From SAR86 cluster bacterium AG-390-O18 (GTDB lineage: Bacteria > Pseudomonadota > Gammaproteobacteria > Magnimaribacterales > AG-339-G14), in assembly GCA_003279605.1 (NCBI GenBank), contig QCHF01000002.1:385586-449585 (forward strand): a stretch of DNA of 64,000 nt. Reading direction: 5' to 3'. Below the pieces are notes generated by a model. It made no database searches and was not told the DNA's origin. It saw nothing but the letters and a program-made list of their open reading frames with translations. Made by a program: the position numbers and the translations under genes. How positions within the stretch are numbered: position 1 is the stretch's first letter; every line of letters begins with the position of its first letter. Shown piece by piece: positions 36,525 to 45,473 of this stretch.

Positions 36525-37228
36525 TACTTTTTAATTCTCTGTTTTCTAGCCTCAAATAGGATAACAGAACAGGCATTGGATACGTTAAGACTTTCTATTT
36601 GCTCATTCATAGGAATTCTAATCATTTCATCTATATCTTTTTTTAGATTAGGCTTTAAACCTTCTCCTTCGGAACCCATTATAATAGCCGTAGGCAAGTT
36701 ATAGTCACATTCATAATAGTTTTTTTCAGCTTTTCCATCACAACCAAGAATATTGAAATTTATAGTTTTAAGATTTTTAAGTAGATACTTGATGTTGTTA
36801 ACAATGACAAAAGGTATTATCTCCGAAGCACCTTTGGAAACTTTTCTTACTGTTTCAGTAAGGTGACATGCTCTATTTTTACTGACTACAACAGCATCTA
36901 CATTTGCAGCTAAAGCAGTTCTTAATATTGAACCTACATTTTGTGGATCCATCACATGATCCAAAATTAGTATTAGAGAATTCTTTTTTTGGCTAATCAA
37001 TTTTTCTAAAAATTTAATGTCTTTAACATGCGATGGTTTAAAAGTAGCAGATAGTTTTCTGTCTGAATTAAATAAGATTGGCACATCTTTTTGCTTTGCA
37101 AGAGAAATTAATTGCAAGGTTTTTTTATTATTTTTATCTTTTGGAACAAAAAGCTCTTCAATATTTTGAGGGAGGTTATCAAGCAAAGTTTTGATAAAGT
37201 TTTGATCAAGAGTTTCCAATTTTTTCAT
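36524..37228 (-). CDS. rlmB: 23S rRNA (guanosine2251-2'-O)-methyltransferase
   Basis: SpoU-type (SPOUT) methyltransferase of the ribosomal P-loop guanosine 2251. The 234 aa have the three knot motifs: DPQNVGSILRTALAANVD, IIMGSEGEGL, and IPMNEQIESLNVSNACSVIL. Location directly after rnr, as in E. coli rnr-rlmB, supports RlmB over TrmH. Gap to rnr is 2 nt. Confidence 0.95.
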   Translation of the reverse strand: MKKLETLDQNFIKTLLDNLPQNIEELFVPKDKNNKKTLQLISLAKQKDVPILFNSDRKLSATFKPSHVKDIKFLEKLISQKKNSLILILDHVMDPQNVGSILRTALAANVDAVVVSKNRACHLTETVRKVSKGASEIIPFVIVNNIKYLLKNLKTINFNILGCDGKAEKNYYECDYNLPTAIIMGSEGEGLKPNLKKDIDEMIRIPMNEQIESLNVSNACSVILFEARKQRIKK

Positions 37229-37230
37229 GC

Positions 37231-39111
37231 CTAATTTATAACTCTTAAATCTATCCTCTTCCTAGAAGTTTCTACGGATTTTATTTTAATTTTAAATTTA
37301 TCTCCTAATGCATAGACATTATTTTTGTTGGCTGAGGTAAGAGAATGCGCTGTTGTATCATGAACATAATAGGGCGATCTCTTAAGATTTTTTATATGAC
37401 AAAACCCCTCAATATTTAGTCCATCGATATGCATAAACATTCCAAATTCTAATACCGATACTACTTCCCCAGTGAATTGCTTACCAATATGTTGTTCGGC
37501 ACACTTGCAACTTAGATATTTAGAAGATTCCCTTACGATTTTGTCTGCTTCTCTATCTTTTTCGCTACAAACCAAGGCAATTTCATCTATTTCATCTTGA
37601 GAATAGGAACTTTCTTTTTTTTCAATTATCGACTTAATTACTCTATGCGTTACCAAATCTGAGTACCTTCTTATTGGAGAGGTAAAGTGACAATATTCAT
37701 CAAGTCCAAGAGCAAAGTGATTGCTTTTCTTTCCCGAGTAAACCGCAAGCTTCATGCTTCTTAAAATCTGATAAATCAAAGAAAAGGATTTTTCTTTTTG
37801 ATTAATTTCTTTTAACCAATCATTTAGTTTCTTTCTAGGATTAGATTCTGTCATACCCCTTCGAAGACCTCTGGCTTTGAGAAATTCTTTAAGTTTTTCT
37901 AATTCGTTGTAATCCGGGTTATCGTGGTGACGAAATGGGATAGGAGTTTTAAGTTTTTTAGTTAATTTAGCTGCACAAATATTTGCCAGAATCATAGATT
38001 CTTCTATGACTTCATTTGCAAATAGATGATTTATCGATTTGAACTTAATTATTTTGTTATCTTTACCAACAGGGCTGTATTCAGGAAGATAAAAATCTAT
38101 TGCCTTCCTTTCTTCTCTTATTTTTCTTCTTAAACCATGTATTTTTTTTAGGTTACTTAAATTTGAGACAATATCATTCGGCAGAGCGGTTTGACCTTTT
38201 CGATAAAATTTTTCAACCTCATCATAGGTGAGACGATTTTTAGAGCAGATAACAGAATTGAAAAATTCAAAGGATTTTATTTCTCCTTCTCTATCAAGAT
38301 AAATTTCACAAGTTAAAACTAACTTATCCTCGTTAGGCCTTAAAGAGCAAAGTTTATTTGATATAAGTTCCGGAAGCATAGGGATAACTTTTTTTTCAAA
38401 ATATACCGAGGTTGCTCTAGAAAAAGCTTCTTTATCTAGCGAAGAACCCTTGAGCACATATTCGGAAACGTCCGCTATTGCTACGTATAAAAGAAAACCA
38501 TCGGAATTTTCTTCAGCATATACAGCATCGTCAAAATCTTTAGCATTGCTTCCGTCTATGGTTACAAAATTTAAACTTCTTAAATCTTTTCTAGAATTGA
38601 TATCCTGTAATGAAATTTCTCTTTTAATCTTGTTGCATTCATTAACAACGGATTTAGACCATTCGGTAGATAGTTCAGTTCCATTGGTAGCAAAAATAAA
38701 TGCCTCTTCAAAAATATCATTCCTTTTTAAATTTTTTACAGGCTTTGCTTTGGGCTTGTACTTTAGAGATGGTTGAGAGGTTATTTTTACTTCACAAATA
38801 TCATTTGATTTGAAATTCTTCAAATTCTTGCCTTCTAGCAAGATATCAAGGTGAAAACTTTTATCTAAACTAGTTAGAAAAGTCTTGCCTTTATACTTTT
38901 TTATGATGCCCGTAAGCTCTCTAGTATTTCTTTTTAAAACTTCCTTAATTTTTGCCTTGCTTCCAGGCATTTTTTGACAGACAACTTCATCTCCTGGAAA
39001 AACTTTGAACATTTCCCTATTCGACAAAGATAGAAATTCTTCATCTGAATATTTAACTCTCCCTTTACCTGATTTATTTAAAAATACCTTGGCTTTGAAA
39101 TTTTCTTTCAT
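37231..39111 (-). CDS. rnr: Ribonuclease R, short form
   Basis: 3'-5' exoribonuclease for structured RNA. At 626 aa it is about 190 aa shorter than E. coli RNase R. Present: N-terminal cold-shock-like OB regions (GKGRVKYSDEEFLSL, TGIIKKYKGKTFLTS), the RNB catalytic domain with DGSNAKDFDDAVY (the conserved aspartates), TSPIRRYSDLVTHR, and a C-terminal S1 domain (GEVVSVLEFGMFMHI). Missing are the N-terminal helix-turn-helix and the long C-terminal basic tail. RNase II is an alternative name, but synteny with rlmB favours RNase R. Confidence 0.92.
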   Translation of the reverse strand: MKENFKAKVFLNKSGKGRVKYSDEEFLSLSNREMFKVFPGDEVVCQKMPGSKAKIKEVLKRNTRELTGIIKKYKGKTFLTSLDKSFHLDILLEGKNLKNFKSNDICEVKITSQPSLKYKPKAKPVKNLKRNDIFEEAFIFATNGTELSTEWSKSVVNECNKIKREISLQDINSRKDLRSLNFVTIDGSNAKDFDDAVYAEENSDGFLLYVAIADVSEYVLKGSSLDKEAFSRATSVYFEKKVIPMLPELISNKLCSLRPNEDKLVLTCEIYLDREGEIKSFEFFNSVICSKNRLTYDEVEKFYRKGQTALPNDIVSNLSNLKKIHGLRRKIREERKAIDFYLPEYSPVGKDNKIIKFKSINHLFANEVIEESMILANICAAKLTKKLKTPIPFRHHDNPDYNELEKLKEFLKARGLRRGMTESNPRKKLNDWLKEINQKEKSFSLIYQILRSMKLAVYSGKKSNHFALGLDEYCHFTSPIRRYSDLVTHRVIKSIIEKKESSYSQDEIDEIALVCSEKDREADKIVRESSKYLSCKCAEQHIGKQFTGEVVSVLEFGMFMHIDGLNIEGFCHIKNLKRSPYYVHDTTAHSLTSANKNNVYALGDKFKIKIKSVETSRKRIDLRVIN

Positions 39112-39118
39112 TAATTTA

Positions 39119-39124
39119 ATTATA
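39119..39124 (-). promoter_or_regulatory. Candidate -10 element of the rnr-rlmB-lpxC-secA-argJ unit
   Basis: TATAAT on the minus strand, exactly 7 nt before the rnr ATG. The -35 at 16-18 nt is weak. Because the five downstream genes are spaced by at most 2 nt, this may drive the whole unit. Confidence 0.45.
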
Positions 39125-39181
39125 CTGCCCTTGATAATCTATAAAGTGATTTAATTTTTTAATGTATATTGATAGAAATAT

Positions 39182-39658
39182 ATGACTACTCCAGATCTAA
39201 GCGATAAGTATCCTCAAGTAGATTTTTTAAATTTACAGTTTAAAAATTTTGGTAAAAAAGGTTTTTTTTCAGGAAAAATTGAAACTGCAATTTGCCCTGA
39301 TGACAATTCAAAAGTCAAGCAAATCCTTAGCGAAGAGGGCGATGGGAAAATTTTGATCGTAGATGGTCAAGGAAGTACTAAGGTTGCTTTAATGGGAGAT
39401 ATGATTGCAGAGTCTGCGGAAAAGAACAATTGGCAAGCTGTCATCATAAATGGCTACGTAAGGGATGTTGAGGCCCTGTCTAATTTCAACCTTGGATTAT
39501 TTGCTTTGGGTTCAGTTCCAAAAAAAAGTGAAAAAAAGGATCGAGGTGAAATAGGAATCAAAATCAATTTTGGGGGCATATCAATTGAATCTGGAAATTG
39601 GGCCTATGCTGATGAAAGCGGGATATTAATTTCTAAAGAAAAATTAGATTTAGATTAG
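39182..39658 (+). CDS. rraA: RraA-family protein (RNase E regulator or class II aldolase-like)
   Basis: The 158 aa match the RraA fold: FKNFGKKGFFSGKIETAICPDD, ILIVDGQGSTKVALMGD, VIINGYVRDVEAL and VNFGG-like INFGGISIESGNWAYADESGILIS. In E. coli RraA inhibits RNase E. Related proteins are 4-hydroxy-4-methyl-2-oxoglutarate aldolases or oxaloacetate decarboxylases that need an Arg-Asp pair; this protein has Arg-Asp (YVRDVE) where E. coli RraA has Arg-Gln. The role is therefore open. It overlaps the convergent GH3 gene by 4 nt. Confidence 0.85.
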   Translation: MTTPDLSDKYPQVDFLNLQFKNFGKKGFFSGKIETAICPDDNSKVKQILSEEGDGKILIVDGQGSTKVALMGDMIAESAEKNNWQAVIINGYVRDVEALSNFNLGLFALGSVPKKSEKKDRGEIGIKINFGGISIESGNWAYADESGILISKEKLDLD

Positions 39659-42090
39659 ATTTTTATTTCTTCAGTAATTGAAATATCTTTTACAGAGGTT
39701 CCTATATGAATGACATAATCTCCCCTCATAATTTCCCACTTAGATTTCTTAACATCCCATTCTGAGAGATCTCTTTTAGAAATTTTCAAAGTCAATTTCT
39801 TAGATTTATCTTTTGCGAGTTTTAACTTTTTAAAATTTACAAGTTTCTTTAAAGGTGTTTCTGCTTTCACTTTTTTTCTTTCTAGATAGCACTGCACTGT
39901 TTCAAAGGTAGAAAAATCACCGATATTTTTAAGTTTTACTTTAATTTTGATTTCGTTTTTCTTCTTCAAAATAGAAACCTTTTTTAATTTAAATTTAGAG
40001 TAAGACAAACCATGACCAAAAGGAAAAAGAGGTTCAATTTTCTTTTTGTCATACCATTTGTAACCAACTAACAATCTTTCTTTGTAATCCATTTGCAGGT
40101 CCTTACCTGGATAACAAGAATATGCTGGGGTATCAGATAGTTTTTTAGGATAAGTTGTAGGTAATTTACCGCTTGGACTTTCTTTACCAAATAATATTTC
40201 TGCTAAAGCATTTCCAAATTCTTGTCCTGGAAACCAGGTTTGTAAAATTGCTGGACAAGATTTTATCCAGGGCATGCTTACAGGAGATCCTGTATTTATT
40301 ACTAAAACTGTATTTTTATTAGCGGCTAAAATCTTTTTGATAAGTACATCTTGTTCGCCTGGAAGGCTTAAACTTTTTCTATCATTGCCTTCAGTTTCCC
40401 AATCAGAATTTGTACCTACAATGAGAACTACTGCATCAGATTGTTTTGCAATTTTAACTGCGTCTTCAAGCAAATTTTTTGGGTCAGGTGGTCTACAGCC
40501 AAATTGAATTGCAGGAAATCTTCCTTCAAATTCATACTCAACCTCTACTAAATATTCTCTTCCCTTAGAAAGCTTAATCTTGTTTCTCTTGGGAGCACAT
40601 GCAAAACCAAAAAAGGCTTCTCCTTTTTTCTGAGATGACCAGTTATCAACTAACTCTTTTCCATCTATTTTGATTCTGGATAAGCCAATACTAAAAACCT
40701 CAAATTCAAATTCCCCAGAAATTGATGGTTTATAAGTAGTTGAAAATTTAACAGACAATTCAGGCCTTTCTTTTTCATCTAAAAACTCTCTTGCAAATCC
40801 TTGAAGAGCCCAAAATCTATTGCCACTTAAAATTTGACTTTCTATTGGATCTCCATCAAAAGTTTTTCCTCGAAAAAACTTAACTTCAAATCCTTTATCT
40901 CTTTTTCCTGGAACGTAAGAGATATCTTTTTCTAAAGCAGGAAGATACTTATCAACATGACAACCCTTTGCATAATTAATTTCTACATTTTCTTCTTTTA
41001 AGAAGTTTGAAATGCCTTCTAAAGGATGCATCTCATAATGAGGTTTCAAACCCGCACTTCCTCCACCGATTATCTGACTGTTTTTAACGTTCGGACCAAT
41101 AAGAGCAATTTTAGAAATTTTGCTTTTATTAAAGGGCAGGACTGCTTCATTCTTTAGAAGGACCATGCCTTCAATAGCAGTTTTTTTAATAAGTTCACGA
41201 TGAGACTTTTTATTAATACTTTTCTCCGAAACTCTTTTTTTGTTGAACCTATTGGAAAATTTTGCAACATTAAGAATTCTTTTAACTTTTTCATCAATCC
41301 TTTCTTCTTCAACAAGTCCATCTTTAACTGCATCGATAAGATTTTTCCCCCAAGTCTTCGCTGGCCCTGGCATTTCTAAATCTAGACCGCCATTAGCATT
41401 TTCTATAGTTTCTAATGCAGCTCCCCAGTCGCTCACTACATAACCATCAAATTTCCATTCTTTTTTTAAAATTTGATTTATTAATTCATCATGAGAACTG
41501 CAATAAATGTTATTAACTTTGTTATAGGCTGACATTACAACTTTAGCTTTAGCTTTTTTTATACCCATTTCAAAGGGATACAAATAAAGCTCTCTTAAAG
41601 TTTTTTCATCTATGTTGGAACTAACCATGTGTCTTTCAAATTCAGTATCGTTTCCAGCAAAATGTTTTAAACATCCAGCAACCCCTTTACTTTGAACTCC
41701 AGAAACGTAAGAGCAAGCAATCTTTGATGTTAAAACCGGATCTTCTGAATAACATTCAAAATGACGACCCCCAAGTGGGTGACGATGTAAATTTATAGTA
41801 GGGGCAAGAAGCACATCAACATCTTTAAATAGCGCCTCCTCACCTGTAGCCGAACCAATTTTTTTAATTAATTTTTCATTCCAGGTAGCTCCTAAAAGAA
41901 TAGGGCTAGGAAAACAAGCTGAAGTTTGAGGAGTGCTAGAGTCTCCTCTTACCCCATTTGGCCCATCAGACATTTTAATTTTTGGTATTCCATATTTTTT
42001 GATCTCTGGCGTATGCCAGTTATCAAAACCTGATAACAAAGAAACTTTCTCCTTAAGAGATAGGTTGGAAATTATTTTTTTTAATTTCAT
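39655..42090 (-). CDS. Glycoside hydrolase family 3 beta-glucosidase with PA14 insert
   Basis: The 811 aa begin directly with the GH3 barrel (LSLKEKVSLLSGFDNWHT, MSDGPNGVRG), the nucleophile motif VVSDWGA, a second alpha/beta domain (MVLLKNEAVLPF), a PA14-type insert around residues 405-520, and a C-terminal fibronectin III-like domain. This is the BglX/plant-type beta-glucosidase layout with a PA14 insertion in the second domain. No signal peptide is visible, so it is probably cytoplasmic and acts on imported oligosaccharides. Substrate specificity is unknown. It is lysine-rich, in line with the AT-rich genome. Confidence 0.9.
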   Translation of the reverse strand: MKLKKIISNLSLKEKVSLLSGFDNWHTPEIKKYGIPKIKMSDGPNGVRGDSSTPQTSACFPSPILLGATWNEKLIKKIGSATGEEALFKDVDVLLAPTINLHRHPLGGRHFECYSEDPVLTSKIACSYVSGVQSKGVAGCLKHFAGNDTEFERHMVSSNIDEKTLRELYLYPFEMGIKKAKAKVVMSAYNKVNNIYCSSHDELINQILKKEWKFDGYVVSDWGAALETIENANGGLDLEMPGPAKTWGKNLIDAVKDGLVEEERIDEKVKRILNVAKFSNRFNKKRVSEKSINKKSHRELIKKTAIEGMVLLKNEAVLPFNKSKISKIALIGPNVKNSQIIGGGSAGLKPHYEMHPLEGISNFLKEENVEINYAKGCHVDKYLPALEKDISYVPGKRDKGFEVKFFRGKTFDGDPIESQILSGNRFWALQGFAREFLDEKERPELSVKFSTTYKPSISGEFEFEVFSIGLSRIKIDGKELVDNWSSQKKGEAFFGFACAPKRNKIKLSKGREYLVEVEYEFEGRFPAIQFGCRPPDPKNLLEDAVKIAKQSDAVVLIVGTNSDWETEGNDRKSLSLPGEQDVLIKKILAANKNTVLVINTGSPVSMPWIKSCPAILQTWFPGQEFGNALAEILFGKESPSGKLPTTYPKKLSDTPAYSCYPGKDLQMDYKERLLVGYKWYDKKKIEPLFPFGHGLSYSKFKLKKVSILKKKNEIKIKVKLKNIGDFSTFETVQCYLERKKVKAETPLKKLVNFKKLKLAKDKSKKLTLKISKRDLSEWDVKKSKWEIMRGDYVIHIGTSVKDISITEEIKI

Positions 42091-42131
42091 AACAGAGTTG
42101 AGAGTATACTTTGTAAAAACATTTTTTGAGA

Positions 42132-42491
42132 ATGCCTTTTTTTATTGTTTTATTTTTTTACATCTTAATTTCTATCTATCAGATCAGCGCAGTTGCAGAT
42201 GCTTTAAAACTTATCTTCATGGTTGAAAGTACTTTTTTGGAAGGCGTTTTATTTATCATTTCTCTTTTTCTGACATTTACTCCCTTTTTAGGTCCAATTC
42301 TTGGGATAATTGGAGCTACTTTTGTTTGGGAATGGAATATTTTATTTTCTGCTCTATTGTTTTTTTGGCCCTATCTATTAGGATTTTTATTTTTCTCCTT
42401 GAGAAAAAAAAGTCTTAGAAGCCATAACTCTAATAGTCGAGCTTCAGATATAGAAGATGCTGAGATAATTGAGGAGGATAAATTTAAATAA
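42132..42491 (+). CDS. Small membrane protein of unknown function
   Basis: About 119 aa from the ATG at 42132; the track uses TTG 42126. Three probable membrane helices (residues 2-20, 37-63, 70-88) are followed by a charged C-terminal tail rich in Asp and Glu. No family was recognised. It is divergent from the GH3 gene and stands alone before the tRNA-Thr gene. Confidence 0.6.
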   Translation: MPFFIVLFFYILISIYQISAVADALKLIFMVESTFLEGVLFIISLFLTFTPFLGPILGIIGATFVWEWNILFSALLFFWPYLLGFLFFSLRKKSLRSHNSNSRASDIEDAEIIEEDKFK

Positions 42492-42564
42492 ATTCAAATA
42501 TCTCTTATAAAGTCATACACTGCATTTGCACAACCTTTAGGATTTTCAATCACATTTAAAAAAA

Positions 42565-42640
42565 TGGAGCTGGCGATTGGATTTGAACCAACGACCGCCT
42601 GATTACAAATCAGGAGCTCTACCAACTGAGCTACGCCAGC
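42565..42640 (-). tRNA. tRNA-Thr (anticodon TGT)
   Basis: Read on the minus strand: acceptor GCTGGCG pairs with CGCCAGC, anticodon stem CCTGA/TCAGG encloses TTTGTAA with anticodon TGT (plus strand 42605-42607), T-loop TTCAAAT. Discriminator T and CCA are encoded. A T-run follows the CCA. In E. coli the equivalent thrU starts the thrU-tyrU-glyT-thrT-tufB cluster on the tufB strand; here it is on the opposite strand, downstream of birA. Confidence 0.95.
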
Positions 42641-42691
42641 AAATTACAAATTAGATGAAAATGATATATTAATTAAAAAATAAAATGCAGA

Positions 42692-43480
42692 TTAATTTAT
42701 ATTTAGTGAAACTTCCCCAGAAGATATTTTCTTAATTTGGTTACCTATTCTCACATTAAGAGATCCATCCGAATTAATATCTAAAACAGTTCCTTCTTTA
42801 TTAATTGAATTAGAGAGAAAAACCTTTTTGTCCTTCAAAAAATTTAATTTATTAAAATCTTTTGCAAAGTCATCAAAACCATTTTTTTCAAACTTGGATT
42901 TTAATAATAAAACTTCGTTTGCTATGTCGGATATTATTTCATTTCTATCTACAACAACATTTTCAAATTCCAATTTTAAAGAAGTCCAATCTCTATCAAT
43001 TTCTATATTGTTTTCCATAAAAACATTTAAGCCAATTCCTACAATAATTAAATTTTCCGCATCTCTTGTTAAGGTTTCTATCAAGATTCCTCCTATTTTC
43101 TTTTTGTTCAAGTAAATATCATTAGGCCATTTGATTTCCGTAAAAATATTTTGCTTCAAAAGAACGTTGTGAACTGCTAGAGCTGATACCAAACTGAATG
43201 AGCTGAAATTTTTTAATTCATGATTGGTAGAAAAGCTTATAGACATATAAATATTTTCATACTTAGGGCTTTGCCATTTTTTTAAATTTCTTCCTCTGCC
43301 TTTTGTTTGGCTCTCTGATAAACAAAGGCAGTATTCATTTGGATTTGCAAACTCAATAAGGTAATCATTAGTTGATTCTAGTTCTTGATAAATTGATAAT
43401 TGCCACTCAAAACCAGAGTTTTTTTTAAGAAAGTGGCGGATTTTTTCTTCTTTTAAAGTATTTTGTTTGACATCTTCCAT
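42692..43480 (-). CDS. birA: Biotin--protein ligase without DNA-binding domain
   Basis: Activates biotin with ATP and attaches it to AccB (this window, 2375-2845). The 262 aa contain QELESTNDYL, the biotinyl-AMP loop GRGRNLKKW, and KWPNDIYLNKKKIGGILIE, and a C-terminal SH3-like domain (KEGTVLDINSDGSLNVRIG). The N-terminal winged helix of E. coli BirA (about 60 aa) is absent, so this is a mono-functional ligase and cannot repress a biotin operon. Its start region overlaps the probable tRNA-Tyr promoter. Confidence 0.94.
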   Translation of the reverse strand: MEDVKQNTLKEEKIRHFLKKNSGFEWQLSIYQELESTNDYLIEFANPNEYCLCLSESQTKGRGRNLKKWQSPKYENIYMSISFSTNHELKNFSSFSLVSALAVHNVLLKQNIFTEIKWPNDIYLNKKKIGGILIETLTRDAENLIIVGIGLNVFMENNIEIDRDWTSLKLEFENVVVDRNEIISDIANEVLLLKSKFEKNGFDDFAKDFNKLNFLKDKKVFLSNSINKEGTVLDINSDGSLNVRIGNQIKKISSGEVSLNIN

Positions 43481-43495
43481 ATGTACTCAGAGAAT
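43467..43495 (+). promoter_or_regulatory. Promoter of the tRNA-Tyr/tRNA-Thr/tuf transcript
   Basis: TTGACA (43467-43472), exactly 17 nt, GAGAAT (43490-43495). The -35 is perfect and lies within the first codons of the divergent birA. The tRNA-Tyr 5' end is 13 nt after the -10. Confidence 0.65.
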
Positions 43496-43508
43496 ACACA
43501 ACTCTATA

Positions 43509-43592
43509 GGAGGGGTTGGGGAGCGGTCAAACCCATCTGACTGTAAATCAGACGCTTCGGCTTCGCAGGTTCGAATCCTGCCCCCTCCACCA
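43509..43592 (+). tRNA. tRNA-Tyr (anticodon GTA)
   Basis: Acceptor GGAGGGG pairs with CCCCTCC, anticodon stem TCTGA/TCAGA encloses CTGTAAA with anticodon GTA at 43543-43545, a long type II variable arm follows (CGCTTCGGCTTCG), T-loop TTCGAAT, CCA encoded. Confidence 0.96.
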
Positions 43593-43706
43593 AAAGTGTT
43601 GCAATTAAAGCAAAATTTAAGTATAAAGCCGTTCGGAGCAACGGGTGTTAAGGGTTATTTTTTTTTCTACTTTTCTTATACCGTCTCCTGCGTTATTAAA
43701 GGAATT

Positions 43707-43782
<76 letters not shown>

Positions 43783-43814
43783 TTAAATAAAAGTTTTTTA
43801 GAGAGGAATAAAAA

Positions 43815-45008
43815 ATGGCTAAAGAAAAATTTGAGAGAACCAAACCGCATTTAAATGTGGGAACTATAGGTCATGTAGATCATGGTAAAACAACTTTAAC
43901 TGCCGCTTTAACAAAAGTCTGTGCTGAAGCTCAAGGTACTGGCGAAGCAATAGCTTTTGATGGTATCGATAATGCTCCTGAAGAAAGGGAAAGAGGAATT
44001 ACTATTGCGACTTCTCATGTAGAGTATGATTCTGTAGCAAGACATTATGCTCATGTAGATTGTCCAGGACATGCTGATTATATTAAGAATATGATTACAG
44101 GAGCTGCGCAAATGGATGGAGCAATTCTTGTAGTTAATTGTGCAGATGGTCCAATGCCCCAAACAAGGGAGCACATCCTTCTCGCTAGACAAGTTGGTGT
44201 TCCTTACATCGTGGTATATCTAAATAAAGCTGATCAAGTTGATGATGCAGAACTTATTGAGCTCGTAGAGGTTGAGGTCAGAGACTTATTGAACGAATAT
44301 GAATTTCCTGGCGACGATACTCCTATAGTCATAGGTTCAGCTCTTAAAGCTCTTGAAGGCGATGATTCAGAACATGGTATTCAATCTGTACAAAAACTTG
44401 TGGAAGCTTTAGATTCATATATTCCAGAGCCTACCAGAGAAACTGATAAACCTTTTCTAATGCCAATTGAAGATATCTTTTCGATACAAGGAAGAGGAAC
44501 TGTTGTAACTGGAAGAATTGAAAGGGGAGAAGTCAAAGTTAATGACGAAATGGAAATAGTAGGTATCAGAGATACTGAAACAACCGTTTGTACAGGAGTA
44601 GAAATGTTTAGAAAGCTTTTGGATGAAGGAAAAGCTGGAGAAAACGTAGGTGTACTTTTAAGAGGTACAAAAAGAGAAGATGTAGAAAGAGGACAAGTTC
44701 TTTCTGCGCCTGGCTCAATTACTCCTCATACCAAATTCGAAGCTCAAGTATATGTTTTAAGTAAAGAAGAGGGAGGAAGACATACTCCTTTCTTTAAAGG
44801 GTATAGACCTCAATTTTATGTAAGAACTACTGATGTAACAGGTGAAGTGACTCTTCCTGATGGCGTAGAAATGGTAATGCCTGGAGATGATGTTGCGGTA
44901 ACTGTAGAGCTTATTTCTCCAGTAGCAATGGAAGATGGTATGAAGTTCGCTATCCGTGAAGGTGGAAGAACTGTTGGTGCCGGAGTAGTTTCTAAAATTA
45001 TTCAATAG
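43815..45008 (+). CDS. tuf: Elongation factor Tu
   Basis: GTPase that brings aminoacyl-tRNA to the ribosome. The 397 aa show G1 [11 protein letters not shown]3 DCPGHADY, G4 NKAD, domain 2 [13 protein letters not shown] and domain 3 GRTVGAGVV. The Shine-Dalgarno GAGAGG precedes the ATG. It is co-transcribed with upstream tRNAs and, downstream, tRNA-Trp. Its TAG stop (45006-45008) overlaps the mature tRNA-Trp by two bases. No second tuf lies between fusA and rpsJ, so this may be the only copy. Confidence 0.99.
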   Translation: MAKEKFERTKPHLNVGTIGHVDHGKTTLTAALTKVCAEAQGTGEAIAFDGIDNAPEERERGITIATSHVEYDSVARHYAHVDCPGHADYIKNMITGAAQMDGAILVVNCADGPMPQTREHILLARQVGVPYIVVYLNKADQVDDAELIELVEVEVRDLLNEYEFPGDDTPIVIGSALKALEGDDSEHGIQSVQKLVEALDSYIPEPTRETDKPFLMPIEDIFSIQGRGTVVTGRIERGEVKVNDEMEIVGIRDTETTVCTGVEMFRKLLDEGKAGENVGVLLRGTKREDVERGQVLSAPGSITPHTKFEAQVYVLSKEEGGRHTPFFKGYRPQFYVRTTDVTGEVTLPDGVEMVMPGDDVAVTVELISPVAMEDGMKFAIREGGRTVGAGVVSKIIQ

Positions 45009-45082
45009 GCCAGTAGCTCAATTGGTAGAGCGGCGGTCTCCAAAACCGCAGGTTGGGGGTTCAATTCCCTCCTGGCCTGCCA
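45007..45082 (+). tRNA. tRNA-Trp (anticodon CCA)
   Basis: Acceptor AGGCCAG pairs with CTGGCCT, anticodon stem GCGGT/ACCGC encloses CTCCAAA with anticodon CCA at 45040-45042, T-loop TTCAATT, discriminator G and CCA encoded. The first two bases (A, G) are the last two of the tuf TAG stop codon. Location between tuf and secE is common in gammaproteobacteria, but the overlap is not. Confidence 0.96.
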
Positions 45083-45128
45083 GAAAGAGAAGCCCTCTTC
45101 TTAAAGAGCATGGCATGAGAGGAGCTAG

Positions 45129-45470
45129 ATGATTCTAAGTAAAGGTCTTTGGTTGGTAGGATTGGCAATTATTGCTGCCGCAGTGTGGGGTAATTCCTTC
45201 TATAGCGATATAGGTCTTCTTTATAGAGTTATAGGAGTGATTGCTTTATTTTCAATAGGCCTATTTGTTTTGAGATTTACCGAGTTTGGATCTGTTGCTT
45301 TCCAAACTATAAAACAGTCAACAACTGAAATCCGAAAGGTAGTTTGGCCAAATAGAACTGAGACAACTCAAACTACTCTTATTGTTGTTGGCGTAGTTAT
45401 CATAGCTGCTCTTATTTTATGGGGCTTAGATTCTCTTTTTTCTTTTGTAATGAGTTTAATCTTAGGGTGA
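45129..45470 (+). CDS. secE: Preprotein translocase subunit SecE
   Basis: Subunit of the SecYEG channel. The 113 aa have three membrane helices (GLWLVGLAIIAAAVWG, LYRVIGVIALFSIGLFVL, TLIVVGVVIIAALILWGL), like the E. coli three-helix form, with the conserved cytoplasmic segment TEIRKVVWPNRTET between helices 2 and 3. Shine-Dalgarno AGAGGAG. nusG follows 3 nt later. Confidence 0.96.
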   Translation: MILSKGLWLVGLAIIAAAVWGNSFYSDIGLLYRVIGVIALFSIGLFVLRFTEFGSVAFQTIKQSTTEIRKVVWPNRTETTQTTLIVVGVVIIAALILWGLDSLFSFVMSLILG

Positions 45471-45473
45471 TAA

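Noticed and set aside
43593-43706. Possible tRNA-Gly between tRNA-Tyr and tRNA-Thr(GGT)
   Set aside because: No acceptor, anticodon or T-arm pairing could be built; only a 5-bp hairpin is present.
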